Source: an uncultured Pirellula sp.
Lineage (GTDB): Bacteria > Planctomycetota > Planctomycetia > Pirellulales > Pirellulaceae
Length of the DNA: 38,975 nt
Direction: 5' to 3'
Assembly: GCA_903892355.1 (NCBI GenBank)
Contig: CAITIE010000152.1
Location: forward strand, 1 to 38,975
Shown: one piece after another, positions 26,401 to 34,307 of the stretch
Layout: every line of letters starts with the position of its first letter
How positions within the stretch are numbered: the first letter of the stretch is position 1
Notes under the pieces: generated by a model
Told to the model about the DNA's origin: nothing
Databases searched by the model: none
Seen by the model: the letters and a program-made list of their open reading frames with translations, nothing else
Made by a program: the position numbers and the translations under genes

Positions 26401-28162
26401 ATGTTGGCTTCGTTGGCATGCCCGAAAGCGTAAGGCTTCCCTCAAGCCACGAAGGTGGATAGGGTTGGCCGGCCAGCTTCGCGCGTCTCAGTGCGAGATT
26501 GTTGACAGCAACCGCTGGCGTCGGAAGATCGACTGGCTTGGCAACCCATTGCAGCGATTGAATCACCGTCGGATTCCACTGCGCATCCGTGGCGAAATAG
26601 ACCCGATGCTCAGCCCCCTTGGCTGGAATCGTCGGATTCAAAATACGTAGGCCAGGAGGTGCCGCGACCAACTCCAATTGGACGGCCCCATCATACCCAA
26701 ACCGCTGAACCAATAGATCGACGAATGTCGCACCGAACGCCGTTTCCAATGCACGACTCTCGCGCGTGTTCGCATCGGGCTTTACCGCCACCGAGATACG
26801 GCCAGCCGGAATCAATTCCACCCAATAGGCATACGCTCTCCCACCACGTTCTAGCAAATCGGAAACTCGTAACTGGTACGCTTGCGTCTCCGGAAACGTG
26901 ACATCCATGCTCCATTCGTCCGCCTCGTTGACCGCGGTCTCGGCAATCGTTTGGCCCGCAGCATTTACCAATTGCATGCGAAGCAAGGTGGGCGTTCCCA
27001 AACTCCGCGTGCGTGCCGCGATGCGTACTGTTTGCCCTTGCGTGCCAGCGATCGGAAACTGATCTTTTTCTCCAACGTTGAGGAGACGCCCACTGATTCC
27101 AACGGGTAGAGGCAATGGAGTTAAGGCCGCAGGCTCCGGAGTAGCCTCCAAAGGCTCGGCGTGCAGCGCAAAGTCTCGCACCAATACCTCGGACCAAACA
27201 CCACCGACGGTGTTGGGCACGGACGGACCAAAGTTCACGCGATCCGACAGCGTGCCAGCAATAACCGTGAACGCGTTGGGCAATTGCTGCAGGTTGTTCC
27301 CAGGAACGCTTGCCGGCGTATCGCTTTGAAGAAAAGTTAAAGGTGTTACCACACCTGGGCGAACTGCCAAAGGGTACGGGATATTTCCAAGCGGAAAATC
27401 ACCTAGACGCAATCGGTAGCGACCTTCCCCTGCGAAGCGGCTGTCCACCAACTCGATGACAAAGTCTCCTTCGCTTGCGGCCACGAATCGGACCCGAGCA
27501 TCCGGGCCGACTTCGTTGTCATCGGATTGAGCCACCAACCGACCTGTAGCGTCGGTCACGCGTACCACCGAGTCCATGGTCGACCCGATTCGCTCCGCCA
27601 CCACGTCGATAGAAAGCCCGACTCCAGCCCCCAGATGGACCGAATAATAATCGCTCTGCGACGCGTCCGATTTGCCGTCTACGGCACACGGAAGGACAAG
27701 GTTTTGCGGTTGGGCTCGCACATGGTTAGCGCCGTTGTCGGTGACACTCGGCAGGTTATCGACCAGCATTTGCAACGCATCGGAAACTCCGTCATCGGTC
27801 CCAACCCAAAGTCCCACCGGGCCGAGCTGGGCCCCTTCCCGAAGCGTCACGTCGATCGAAGCCTTCGTCGGCTCCACGGCGACGATCTGAACATCAGCTG
27901 GTTGCGTCAAACCGATCCGCAACGGCGCTTTGAAGTTTTGACCAACCAATTCCAACCGGGTGGGCTTGCCAGGTGCAACAGCCCACGAAGACGAACTGGT
28001 GAGCGCCGGCTGCGCGATCGCTTGGGTGCTTAAAGTGGCGACCATAAGCCACGCTATCGCCAGAGCGATGCAACTGCTGGCGCCCTGTCGCATCAATCCA
28101 CCAGAACGTGGCAACAGGTTATCGGCAATGGACGACCGCGATACATGGAGTCGAATCCACAT
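23423..28162 (-). CDS. Giant PPC/Big2/DUF1549/DUF1553 secreted protein
   Basis: Up to 1,579 residues. A signal peptide (SCIALAIAWLMVATLSTQAIA) is followed by pre-peptidase-C-type beta domains (about 150-260 and 370-450), more beta-rich repeats, a haem-like domain with CNSGACHG (Cys899, Cys904, His905), a Big2-like Ig fold (about 995-1080), DUF1549 (about 1095-1300) with CAKCH at 1249-1253, and DUF1553 (about 1315-1575). The first of the haem-like motifs is CX4CH, not CxxCH. It is presumed to work at the cell surface with the WD40 protein, which is encoded 2 bp downstream. The frame opens at the ATG at 28162; the ATG at 28093 gives a shorter, cleaner signal peptide and has a GGTGGA just upstream, so it may be the true start. 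Confidence 0.88.
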   Translation of the reverse strand: MWIRLHVSRSSIADNLLPRSGGLMRQGASSCIALAIAWLMVATLSTQAIAQPALTSSSSWAVAPGKPTRLELVGQNFKAPLRIGLTQPADVQIVAVEPTKASIDVTLREGAQLGPVGLWVGTDDGVSDALQMLVDNLPSVTDNGANHVRAQPQNLVLPCAVDGKSDASQSDYYSVHLGAGVGLSIDVVAERIGSTMDSVVRVTDATGRLVAQSDDNEVGPDARVRFVAASEGDFVIELVDSRFAGEGRYRLRLGDFPLGNIPYPLAVRPGVVTPLTFLQSDTPASVPGNNLQQLPNAFTVIAGTLSDRVNFGPSVPNTVGGVWSEVLVRDFALHAEPLEATPEPAALTPLPLPVGISGRLLNVGEKDQFPIAGTQGQTVRIAARTRSLGTPTLLRMQLVNAAGQTIAETAVNEADEWSMDVTFPETQAYQLRVSDLLERGGRAYAYWVELIPAGRISVAVKPDANTRESRALETAFGATFVDLLVQRFGYDGAVQLELVAAPPGLRILNPTIPAKGAEHRVYFATDAQWNPTVIQSLQWVAKPVDLPTPAVAVNNLALRRAKLAGQPYPPSWLEGSLTLSGMPTKPTFFSLEYPASIPLATPLQQHVVSATVKRLVPEFKEPVSVLSATGPEGWTVQPALDKDTLKFTLSRTPNSPGSSGPSAIAVSLYGQMASGRIENFTIPIAWYDPLQLTVDQPANVLAGSLVPLHVRLQRSGENPQPVVLSLSDLPAGMTVAGPVTVAADQSSATIGLQLAPEFVAAVPVALQVTGTSKIGDTEYKVASNTVRIVAESQPIRMEPYPLKISLNRSRDRARVVLTGWDAADHPQDWTEKTKWTSSNPAVFQWQNGVVVPTGNGTAELVAELGASRSVIPVTVENFEQPARVEFENEVLVALSKQGCNSGACHGSPSGKGNFRLSLRAFDRQLDTLTLVREEAERRLNTISPDESLLLLKPLMKVPHGGGVQIHKSDAAYALLRDWIAQGAPLDPPDQSRCVKLEVYPNSQRVVMRDRGEQQLVVVAHYANGKTRDVTSLSVFESSNASVATVSTLGRVTPVARGESVIMARYLEHIESVPFMFVDQIPGFEWKSLPEVNFVDTLVDAKLRQLQYVPASVCTDEVFLRRVYLDLVGILPSVEETTAFLSDTNGDKRNRLIDGLLERPEHAKFWAMKWGDLLRLTGKSVGNDGVYKYHRWVEQSIRDNMPYNEFAKQLLSASGSTYSNPPANFYRTAGDMNDCVETISQVFLGARLQCAKCHNHPFERWTQDNYYGLGAFFQRVQRKKTQRPNEMLVWSSGSGEVVQPRTGQTMKPWVPVSGELALDPAADRRLAFVDWLVRPDNPYLARVEANRIWSQLFARGIVDPIDDFRDSNPPTNRPLLDALTKSFVDSGFDRKALIRTILQSRTYQSTFETNSLNEKDTLYFSHQQPRLLGAEQLLDAINHLTQVEQNYGTLPPGTKATQIPAPDLAKVDFLKVFGQPERSTVCACERSEDSNLSMAIELFNGSTIYEKLRNPNNRFRKGVAAGKPLEEVVREMYLAGLCRNPTPEELAEAVKHCQSKPDPIAGLEDLCWVLINTDEFLFQH

Positions 28163-28180
28163 ACAATGTCCGATGGGTTA

Positions 28181-28209
28181 GTGAGGTAGGGGAGAGTCGT
28201 GAGGTAGGG
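28181..28209. repeat. Short direct repeat upstream of the giant DUF1549 gene
   Basis: GTGAGGTAGGG occurs at 28181-28191 and 28199-28209 (period 18 bp), within 20-50 bp upstream of the start at 28162. It may be a slippage product or a doubled leader element; it is short, so confidence in any role is low. Confidence 0.5.
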
Positions 28210-28299
28210 CAGGAACGTGATGCCGAAGTTAACCACGGCATCGGTAGGGAGGGGCATGCAAATTGCTACGCAAAGTGCTATTCGCCCCGGACCTTTAGT

Positions 28300-29769
28300 T
28301 TACACTAAACCGGCGATCGGTTCTCCGTGATACATCAAATGAGGTCGATCCGTGGAATCTCGCCACGCAGCCTCGGTTGGAATCCCCATCAAATGGTAGA
28401 TGGTGGCCGCAAAATTCTCAGGCTTGACCGGTGAATCCACGGGGTATTCCCCTTTGGCATCCGAGCGTCCGACGACCACGCCCGGCTGAATACCACCCCC
28501 GGCGAACAAGACAGACTGGCACGCGCCCCAGTGGTCTCTCCCAGGCAATTTGTAATGTTCACGCAACAAGGTGATTTTCGGGGTACGCCCGAACTCGCCC
28601 GCCATCACCACCAACGTTTCGTCGAGCTTTCCCGATTGATGCAAATCTTCCAACAATGCTGAGAGGGCCCGATCGGTCGGTGGTAACAAGCGATCTTTCA
28701 AGTGCGGGAAGGCATTTCCGTGCGTGTCCCAGGATTCATTGTTGCCGAGATTCACCTGGATCAGCGGCACGCCAGCATCGACCAATCGCCTCGCCATCAA
28801 CAGCGACCAACCGAACGAGTTCCTACCGTAACGATCCAGAGTTCGATCCTCCGCCCGTTGGATATCGAGGGCGGAATGGACGTTGGGATCCACCATCAAT
28901 GACGCGGCAGCTTGTCGATGCCGATCGAGCGGATTGGCGTTCGCGATTTGATCGATCAACCGACGCTGCTCATTGAGCTTGTTGAGCATCTTCATCCGAT
29001 CGGCCAACTGCCCGCTCCCCAATCCGTGCGGCATCGACAACTGGGGAGCTTGGAACAAGCGATCGTCTCCCTTGCCACGTTGCTGATGGTCGAACGCAAA
29101 CTCAGGGAATGCACCGTACGACGTCGTGTGGAACGGTGACGCCTCGATGAACCACGGGTCCTGATTCTGACCCATCATTCCTGCATGCTGGCCCGGAAGC
29201 ACTCGTCCCGTGTTGTGCACCAATCGCTCGGGGAGCACGATGGCGGGTGGCAAGTTGTTCTTTGCGATGGGCCGTTCCCGGGTAATTGCGTTGGCAACCG
29301 TCGATGCGATCGAAGGATGGTCGGTCCGATTGGCCGCGTTTGGATTGAATCCAGGCGGTAACGCGCTCCGACCCGTGAGCATGATGTGATGGCCCGCCGA
29401 ATGATCATTGGAGGGATGGGTAAGCGATCGGCACAACGACCATAGATGGCTTTGCTGGGCCAGCATCGGCAGGTGCTCACAAATTTGGAGCCCCGGCGTC
29501 CGCGTGGCGATCGGTTTGAACTCGCCTCGAATGTCTTCGGGCGCAGCCGGTTTCATGTCGAAACTCTCGTGCTGAGCCAACCCACCCGAGAGAAAAATAA
29601 AGATGCAGGATTTCGCTTTGGCGATAGGCTTGTGCCCCCCCGCCGCATGCGCTTCACGAAGCCCCGCCAAATGGTTCGCACCCAACCCCAAGATTCCCAC
29701 CGCACCGATCTGCAGTGCCTCGCGCCGCGAGAATCCGCAGTGTTCCCATTTTTGCATGCGATGTTTCAT
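28300..29769 (-). CDS. DUF1501 domain protein, Tat-exported
   Basis: A 489-residue DUF1501 family member (sulfatase/phosphatase-like fold, exported, substrate unknown). From the ATG at 29769, twin arginines at residues 15-16 (SRREALQIG) and a hydrophobic run predict Tat export. Landmarks are FLSGGLAQHESFDMKP (59-74), the late AGEFGRTPKIT, and GRDHWGACQSVLFAGGG. The frame is open to 29865, but those residues have no signal-peptide character. Three ATGs are close together (29790, 29769, 29757); the first two lie in a 21-bp in-frame duplication that copies the start region itself. It lies about 137 bp upstream of the giant DUF1549/DUF1553 gene on the same strand and is probably the first gene of that operon. 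The start is uncertain by 7 codons. Confidence 0.88.
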   Translation of the reverse strand: MKHRMQKWEHCGFSRREALQIGAVGILGLGANHLAGLREAHAAGGHKPIAKAKSCIFIFLSGGLAQHESFDMKPAAPEDIRGEFKPIATRTPGLQICEHLPMLAQQSHLWSLCRSLTHPSNDHSAGHHIMLTGRSALPPGFNPNAANRTDHPSIASTVANAITRERPIAKNNLPPAIVLPERLVHNTGRVLPGQHAGMMGQNQDPWFIEASPFHTTSYGAFPEFAFDHQQRGKGDDRLFQAPQLSMPHGLGSGQLADRMKMLNKLNEQRRLIDQIANANPLDRHRQAAASLMVDPNVHSALDIQRAEDRTLDRYGRNSFGWSLLMARRLVDAGVPLIQVNLGNNESWDTHGNAFPHLKDRLLPPTDRALSALLEDLHQSGKLDETLVVMAGEFGRTPKITLLREHYKLPGRDHWGACQSVLFAGGGIQPGVVVGRSDAKGEYPVDSPVKPENFAATIYHLMGIPTEAAWRDSTDRPHLMYHGEPIAGLV

Positions 29770-29801
29770 GGGTGGCTTTCCCCGTTTCATGGGTGGCTTT
29801 C
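29763..29801. repeat. 21-bp duplication spanning a translation start
   Basis: GTTTCATGGGTGGCTTTC occurs at 29763-29780 and again at 29784-29801 (18 bp identical, period 21). Each copy holds an ATG on the minus strand in the DUF1501 frame, preceded by a purine-rich stretch, so the duplication supplies two alternative in-frame starts seven codons apart. Confidence 0.85.
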
Positions 29802-30071
29802 TTCCATGAAACCAATACAAAAACGGACAACAAAGATCCGGTATAGCCCAACCGGCCGAGCCCATCGAGGCTCATAGTTTACACCATGCGCCGAGCAAGT
29901 TGGCAAGCAATCCGAGGCACCTCGCGCAATCTGGATCAAAAGCTAGCGACCAGCTTTCCTGAGTGGCTCCCAAAACTCGCTCTTTACCCAAACCCTCCAT
30001 GTTTAGTATCCTCCGCGATCACAGCACTATTCGGCATTCTCACCAACGACGAACAACGGAGTATGAAACAC
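29770..30071. other. Divergent intergenic region between DUF1501 and SYLF genes
   Basis: About 300 bp between two divergent starts, so promoters for both genes should lie here. Apart from the 21-bp duplication at its left end, I see no operator-like symmetry or RNA. ORFs that cross it are in-frame extensions of the two genes without family homology. Confidence 0.4.
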
Positions 30072-31133
30072 ATGCTAACTCTCTCCCCTTCACGGAAATT
30101 CCCGCGAGCCATCCGCCAATCTGCTGCCCTGTTTGTCTTGTGCTCGTTCTTTGGATTCCCTGCGACAAACACCGCTGTGGCACAGATGAGGCCGGACGAA
30201 GTCATCGCGCAATCGGCCCAGTTGCTCGATGAGACCATGGCCCAAGCGATCGCGAGGGTCCCTCAATCGTTGGTGGAAAACGCCAGCGGTGTTGCGATCA
30301 TCCCCAACGTGGTCAAAGGAAGCTTCATCGTCGGTGCCCGTCACGGCAAAGGGGTCCTGATGGTCAAAGAACCCAACGGAACATGGCATGCCCCGGTCTT
30401 TGTCTCCTTGACGGGCGGCAATATCGGCTGGCAAGTGGGCGTGCAATCGTCGGACATCATCCTGGTCTTCAAAACACCGCGCAGTATCCAAGGCATCCTC
30501 AATGGCAAACTGACACTCGGCGCAGATGCCGCCGCAGCGGCTGGTCCTGTGGGACGCGAAGGAGCTGTTGCCACCGATGGTCAGCTGCAAGCAGAAATCT
30601 ATACCTATTCGCGCAGCCGCGGATTGTTCGCGGGCGTTTCGATCGATGGCTCGGTATTGCAAGTCGATCGCATGACCACGGGCCAGTACTATCAAATCAC
30701 CGCCACCAACCAAACACCTACCGTACCACCAGCCGCCCAAAAATTGACCGAAACGGTGGCTCGTTACGCGGCTACCATCGCCGCAGGAACCGCTCCTCCC
30801 ATATCCGCGCAACAAGTCGGCGCGACCGAATCCGAAGTGGTTCGTGGTCAATTGGTTCAACTCGCACCCAAACTCTTCGATATCCTCGATGATCAGTGGA
30901 AGCAGTTCCTCGGATTACCCGCCTCCATGTTCCTCGGTGGCCCGCCACCAGATGCCGAAACCATCAAAGCCATCGTCGCGCGGTACGATTCGGTCGCCCG
31001 GGACCCACGTTTCACTACCCTCTCCTCACGACCTGAGTTCCAATCTGTGTACGGGCTACTCAAACACTACCAATCATCGCTCGCCCCAATATCCACATCA
31101 ATCCAGCTTCCCCCGCCCCCGACCGGATCCTAG
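30072..31133 (+). CDS. SYLF (Ysc84-like) lipid-binding domain protein, exported
   Basis: A 353-residue protein with a signal peptide of about 38 residues (cleavage near NTAVA-QM) and a SYLF/DUF500 domain at about 55-215: IPNVVKGSFIVGARHGKGVL, GGNIGWQVGVQSSDIILVF, and AEIYTYSRSRGLFAGVSIDG. SYLF domains bind phosphoinositides in eukaryotes; the bacterial role is unclear. The C-terminal 140 residues are helical with a proline-rich end and are not recognised. The frame opens at 29886, but the signal peptide begins at the ATGs at 30063 or 30072. GGAG at 30058-30061 has 1-nt spacing to the first and 10-nt spacing to the second, so I chose 30072. Confidence 0.88.
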   Translation: MLTLSPSRKFPRAIRQSAALFVLCSFFGFPATNTAVAQMRPDEVIAQSAQLLDETMAQAIARVPQSLVENASGVAIIPNVVKGSFIVGARHGKGVLMVKEPNGTWHAPVFVSLTGGNIGWQVGVQSSDIILVFKTPRSIQGILNGKLTLGADAAAAAGPVGREGAVATDGQLQAEIYTYSRSRGLFAGVSIDGSVLQVDRMTTGQYYQITATNQTPTVPPAAQKLTETVARYAATIAAGTAPPISAQQVGATESEVVRGQLVQLAPKLFDILDDQWKQFLGLPASMFLGGPPPDAETIKAIVARYDSVARDPRFTTLSSRPEFQSVYGLLKHYQSSLAPISTSIQLPPPPTGS

Positions 31134-31140
31134 ACCGCCC

Positions 31141-31247
31141 GTTGAAAAACGATGGAAATGGTAGCGGTGCCGCGCAAGCTGCCCGGTTTCTCCTCACAAA
31201 ACCAGACTTACCGGACGGCTCGCGCCGCGCCGCTTCCGTTTTTCAAC
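31141..31247. repeat. 107-nt imperfect palindrome between convergent genes
   Basis: GTTGAAAAACG (31141-31151) and its exact complement CGTTTTTCAAC (31237-31247) are the outer ends. Inside them a 23-bp block on each side matches at 18 positions, so the whole forms one long hairpin with a loop of about 25-30 nt. It lies between the ends of the SYLF gene (+) and the small membrane protein gene (-), fitting a bidirectional terminator or a MITE/REP-type palindromic element. Confidence 0.8.
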
Positions 31248-31300
31248 ATCCTGCTAAACCGCCAAAAGACTAGTTGGTAGCCAAACTAGCAACCCTGTGT

Positions 31301-31630
31301 TTAATCCTCGAGCCTAGCCTGATGCTTCGGCAAACGAAGCCACCAAGCGACAAACATCGCCAAAAGGATTCCGTTGGGGATCAGGATCAACGCGGCCAGT
31401 CCCCATGGATCCACCTCGACCCAAACCGTGTGCTCGTAAAGCACGGGGTCACCTTCGGTCGCCGCCGGCACCAATCCTCCGAAAAGCTTCACCCATAGGT
31501 AGATAACGAGCACCACTGCGGCTGGAACAATAATGAGCGTGGCGTTCAATATTGCAAGCCGACGCCACCACCGAGGAGACCGTGTGCGGCCGATCGATTG
31601 TGTCGTCGTTGGTGTATAGGGATTACTCAC
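31301..31630 (-). CDS. Small two-span membrane protein, unknown
   Basis: A 109-residue protein not recognised as a known family. Two hydrophobic segments, at about 27-49 and 78-97, flank an extracytoplasmic or cytoplasmic loop of about 28 residues (GGLVPAATEGDPVLYEHTVW). The N-terminus is basic (RTRSPRWWRR), suggesting an N-in orientation. The start is a GTG at 31630. It lies 37 bp after the lipoprotein gene on the same strand, so the two are probably co-transcribed. Confidence 0.6.
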   Translation of the reverse strand: MSNPYTPTTTQSIGRTRSPRWWRRLAILNATLIIVPAAVVLVIYLWVKLFGGLVPAATEGDPVLYEHTVWVEVDPWGLAALILIPNGILLAMFVAWWLRLPKHQARLED

Positions 31631-31667
31631 TGATCATTCAATCTTGAAAAGAGACGTGATCCCACGT

Positions 31668-32378
31668 TCAAGGGTTATCACTTGAACTCGCGCGCTGCAG
31701 TATGGATTGCTTTGTGAAGGTGGGACCAGAAATCTCAAAAAGATCTTCGAGGTTGGCGGTTGAAAAGAATTGACCCAACTCCTCCGTTGAGGCTGTGACA
31801 ACGATCGTTTTACTCCCAACAGTCGGTGGCTCGACCGATCGGTCGATCTTCTGCTCGATTCGCCCTGCCAATTTGTTTTCTTCGATAACCGCCTCGAGTT
31901 TCTCCTCGCTGAGATAATCCAAACGAAATCCGGATTCCAGCTTGAAGAACCGGCAAACGAAATACTTGAAGTTTTTAGATTTGCCCCAATTTTCGGTTAC
32001 CGCAGTCGCTTGATTCCCTTCGAGAACCTCAGGGATCGGAATCTGACACAGATACGAATCACCAACCTTGACGAAAAATCCAATCGATGCATCGGCCGTC
32101 AACTCATTCGCAGAACCACGATGGACAATGGAAACGAATTTATGAAACCCCGGAGGTAACTTCTCATCGCATGCTCCCAAATGCAACCAAGCAATTTCAC
32201 CAGAATCAGGATGCACCGATTGGTAAGTTCCATACAACTCCACGAACCGCTCGGCCTTATTTGGATCGATGATGGGGTTGGTAAACGTCGGCACGTTGCA
32301 ACCGCTCAACGCGAGAACTGAAACCGCGAGAACTGAAACAAGGACGAACGTGGGTGGCCGGAGCATCAGTAGCACCAT
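31668..32378 (-). CDS. Putative lipoprotein, unknown
   Basis: About 236 residues with a type-II signal peptide ending in the lipobox LALSGC (Cys at about residue 26), so the mature protein should be lipid-anchored. The rest (TYQSVHPDSGEIAWLHLGAC; GSKTIVVTASTEELGQFF) belongs to no family I recognise. The frame is open to 32561, but residues upstream of the ATG at 32378 would bury the signal peptide; the ATG at 32366 is an equally good start. The hydrophobic core contains a perfect 15-bp tandem duplication (32310-32339), giving VSVLA twice. Confidence 0.65.
   Translation of the reverse strand: MVLLMLRPPTFVLVSVLAVSVLALSGCNVPTFTNPIIDPNKAERFVELYGTYQSVHPDSGEIAWLHLGACDEKLPPGFHKFVSIVHRGSANELTADASIGFFVKVGDSYLCQIPIPEVLEGNQATAVTENWGKSKNFKYFVCRFFKLESGFRLDYLSEEKLEAVIEENKLAGRIEQKIDRSVEPPTVGSKTIVVTASTEELGQFFSTANLEDLFEISGPTFTKQSILQRASSSDNP
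32310..32339. repeat. 15-bp tandem duplication in a lipoprotein signal peptide
   Basis: CGCGAGAACTGAAAC is perfectly duplicated head to tail (32310-32324, 32325-32339). On the minus strand it is in frame and adds five residues (VSVLA) to the hydrophobic core of the lipoprotein signal peptide. Confidence 0.9.
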
Positions 32379-32572
32379 TCCGAAAGTAGGGTTGAGGGAC
32401 ACTTCAATAGTATGTCCGATCGATCTTCGACCGTCTTTATTGGACTCAATCGGGAGAGTCGCGTAAAGCAGGAAAGCTAACCTACACGACCGAATCTCCT
32501 CCACGAATTGAGGATGCAACGCCCATATTGTGTTTTGTGGACGAGCACCCAACGGCCCCAATGACGCGAAAA

Positions 32573-32884
32573 CTAACTCTCGGAAATCAAGAAATTCCGA
32601 ATTCGCTGCTTGAGCCCTTCGTCATCCGTCCCCTTGATGGAAGTGGTCAACCGCCCATTCTTTTCGCGTCGACCATAAATCGATAGCTTGTGTCGCAACT
32701 TGAGGTCCTTGAGAAAAAACGCTTCGTACGAACGGCGCTTTGAATCGGGAACTCCATGCACAAACCGTACAGCATCTGGAGTCACGATGATCCGGTACTG
32801 CCATCTCGGCCTAGCAACAGACCAAATCACGTAGATTACAAATCCCGCGATCAGCCAATTGAATAGCGGGCTCATCACCAACAC
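32573..32884 (-). CDS. DUF3634-like single-span membrane protein
   Basis: A 103-residue protein with one N-terminal membrane span (about 8-24) and a small basic domain (IIVTPDAVRFVHGVPDSKRR; KLSIYGRREKNGRLTTSIKG) ending in LKQRIRNFL. The layout and the terminal QRIRN motif resemble DUF3634 proteins of unknown function, but I rely on memory of the family pattern. The start is the ATG at 32884, with a second in-frame ATG at 32875. It follows the DUF1552 gene on the same strand after about 50 bp that contain the TTCGCGCC-type repeat. Confidence 0.6.
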   Translation of the reverse strand: MLVMSPLFNWLIAGFVIYVIWSVARPRWQYRIIVTPDAVRFVHGVPDSKRRSYEAFFLKDLKLRHKLSIYGRREKNGRLTTSIKGTDDEGLKQRIRNFLISES

Positions 32885-32936
32885 ATCCTAATAAATCTAC
32901 TTCGCGCCTTCGCGCCTTCGCGTGAAACCTACCGCA

Positions 32937-34277
32937 TTAAACCTTCGTAAAGATGCTATTGGCAAGTGTCCCCGTGCTATCCGCAAAGGCATTCTGCTCG
33001 ATCCCCATGCTATTGAGGATACTCAAAAAGAGATTCGCCATACGATTTTCGCCTTGCTTCCAGTACTGACCATGTCGCAATCCCATGGCGTTCCCACCAG
33101 CGACCAAGGTCGGGAGATTCTTAGGCCAATGCGTGGTACTCGCACCGCTACCGAACAACACAATCGTGTTGTCGAATACAGAACCTTCGGTGTCTCGATA
33201 CTCTTCCATGCGTTGGAAGAAGTGTGCCAACTGCTCGCTCAGGAATCGATCGTATTTCGCAAATTCTAACTGCCCGTCCTTGTCCCCCGCATGCGAAAGG
33301 TTGTGATGGGTTCGGGTCAATCCGAGCTTGAGCGGGAACGTATCGCTGATTCCCATGCCATCTTCGCGATTGAGCATGAACGTCACCGAGCGGGTGATAT
33401 CCGCATCGAACGCGAGTGCGATCAGATCGAACATATTGCGGTAGTACTCGGCTGGTTCCCCTTCTGGGGACGCATCCAGATTCAAATGGGAGTAATCTTG
33501 TTCTTTGAGTGGAATGTCGATCCACTTCTCCGAGGCTATCAGCCTTGACTCCAATTCGCTGAGTGACGCCAAATACTGCTCCATTTTGTCACGGTCGGAA
33601 CTTCCGAGCTTTTGGTTCAGCGTATTCGCACTCTCCAGGACGGCATCGACCAATTTCATGCGTGATTTCAGATGATTGCGTTGCTCCTCGAGCGATGAAC
33701 GATCAGCTCGAAAGAGTCGATCGAAAACGCGACGCGGATGATTCTCCGCGGGTACCGGTCGGCCTTGGAGGTCGTACGAGATTGTGCCAGTCCGCGAGAG
33801 GAATCCAACCCCTGCGTCGATCGACAGTACTAGTGATGGCTGACGGCAGTATTGTTTGGTGTGTTGCGCGATGACTTGATCGAGCCCCACCGAGTTGAAG
33901 GCACCCGGCTTGGGACTATGAAGCGGTGCCCCGGTCAGCCACATGTCCGAGCAAACATGCGGATCTGCTTTCGTGCCATTCTCATGGTACAAACCTCCGA
34001 CAAAGCTGACATGATCTCGGAATGGAGAGAGAGGTTCTGTCGATTTGCCAAACTCGAATTGACCATCCACCTCGGCTGTCGGGAACCAACTCCAATCGTT
34101 GATTCCATGCTCAGGTTTCGGGAGCGACATACCGTTCGCTGTGTACAGCGCACAGAATCGCTTCGGAGGATTCGCGGTGACGATTTCTCCCATCGCCTCC
34201 AACGCCGGCAACGCGAGGGTCGCGCCAGCGACTCCACGCAATACCGCTCGTCGATTCAGTCTCATCGCGCCTGGCAT
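32937..34277 (-). CDS. DUF1552 domain protein, Tat-exported
   Basis: A 446-residue member of DUF1552, a planctomycete-expanded exported family of unknown reaction related in context to DUF1501. The N-terminus [20 protein letters not shown] carries twin arginines (9-10) and a Tat-type hydrophobic core. Family segments include [52 protein letters not shown] and the late [20 protein letters not shown]. The ATG at 34277 has GAGGA at 34286-34290 with 8-nt spacing, so that start is supported. It lies 30 bp downstream of the DUF1592 gene, the usual DUF1592-DUF1552 operon. Confidence 0.92.
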   Translation of the reverse strand: MPGAMRLNRRAVLRGVAGATLALPALEAMGEIVTANPPKRFCALYTANGMSLPKPEHGINDWSWFPTAEVDGQFEFGKSTEPLSPFRDHVSFVGGLYHENGTKADPHVCSDMWLTGAPLHSPKPGAFNSVGLDQVIAQHTKQYCRQPSLVLSIDAGVGFLSRTGTISYDLQGRPVPAENHPRRVFDRLFRADRSSLEEQRNHLKSRMKLVDAVLESANTLNQKLGSSDRDKMEQYLASLSELESRLIASEKWIDIPLKEQDYSHLNLDASPEGEPAEYYRNMFDLIALAFDADITRSVTFMLNREDGMGISDTFPLKLGLTRTHHNLSHAGDKDGQLEFAKYDRFLSEQLAHFFQRMEEYRDTEGSVFDNTIVLFGSGASTTHWPKNLPTLVAGGNAMGLRHGQYWKQGENRMANLFLSILNSMGIEQNAFADSTGTLANSIFTKV

Positions 34278-34307
34278 CGTATCCGTCCTCGTTCCTTACT
34301 ATTGCTT

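Noticed and set aside
30090-30860. 256-residue minus-strand ORF
   Set aside because: Antisense to the SYLF-domain gene, with low-complexity Arg/Gly/His-rich content typical of shadow frames.
32379-32561. N-terminal extension of the lipoprotein
   Set aside because: It would place the lipobox 87 residues in, which is incompatible with a type-II signal peptide.
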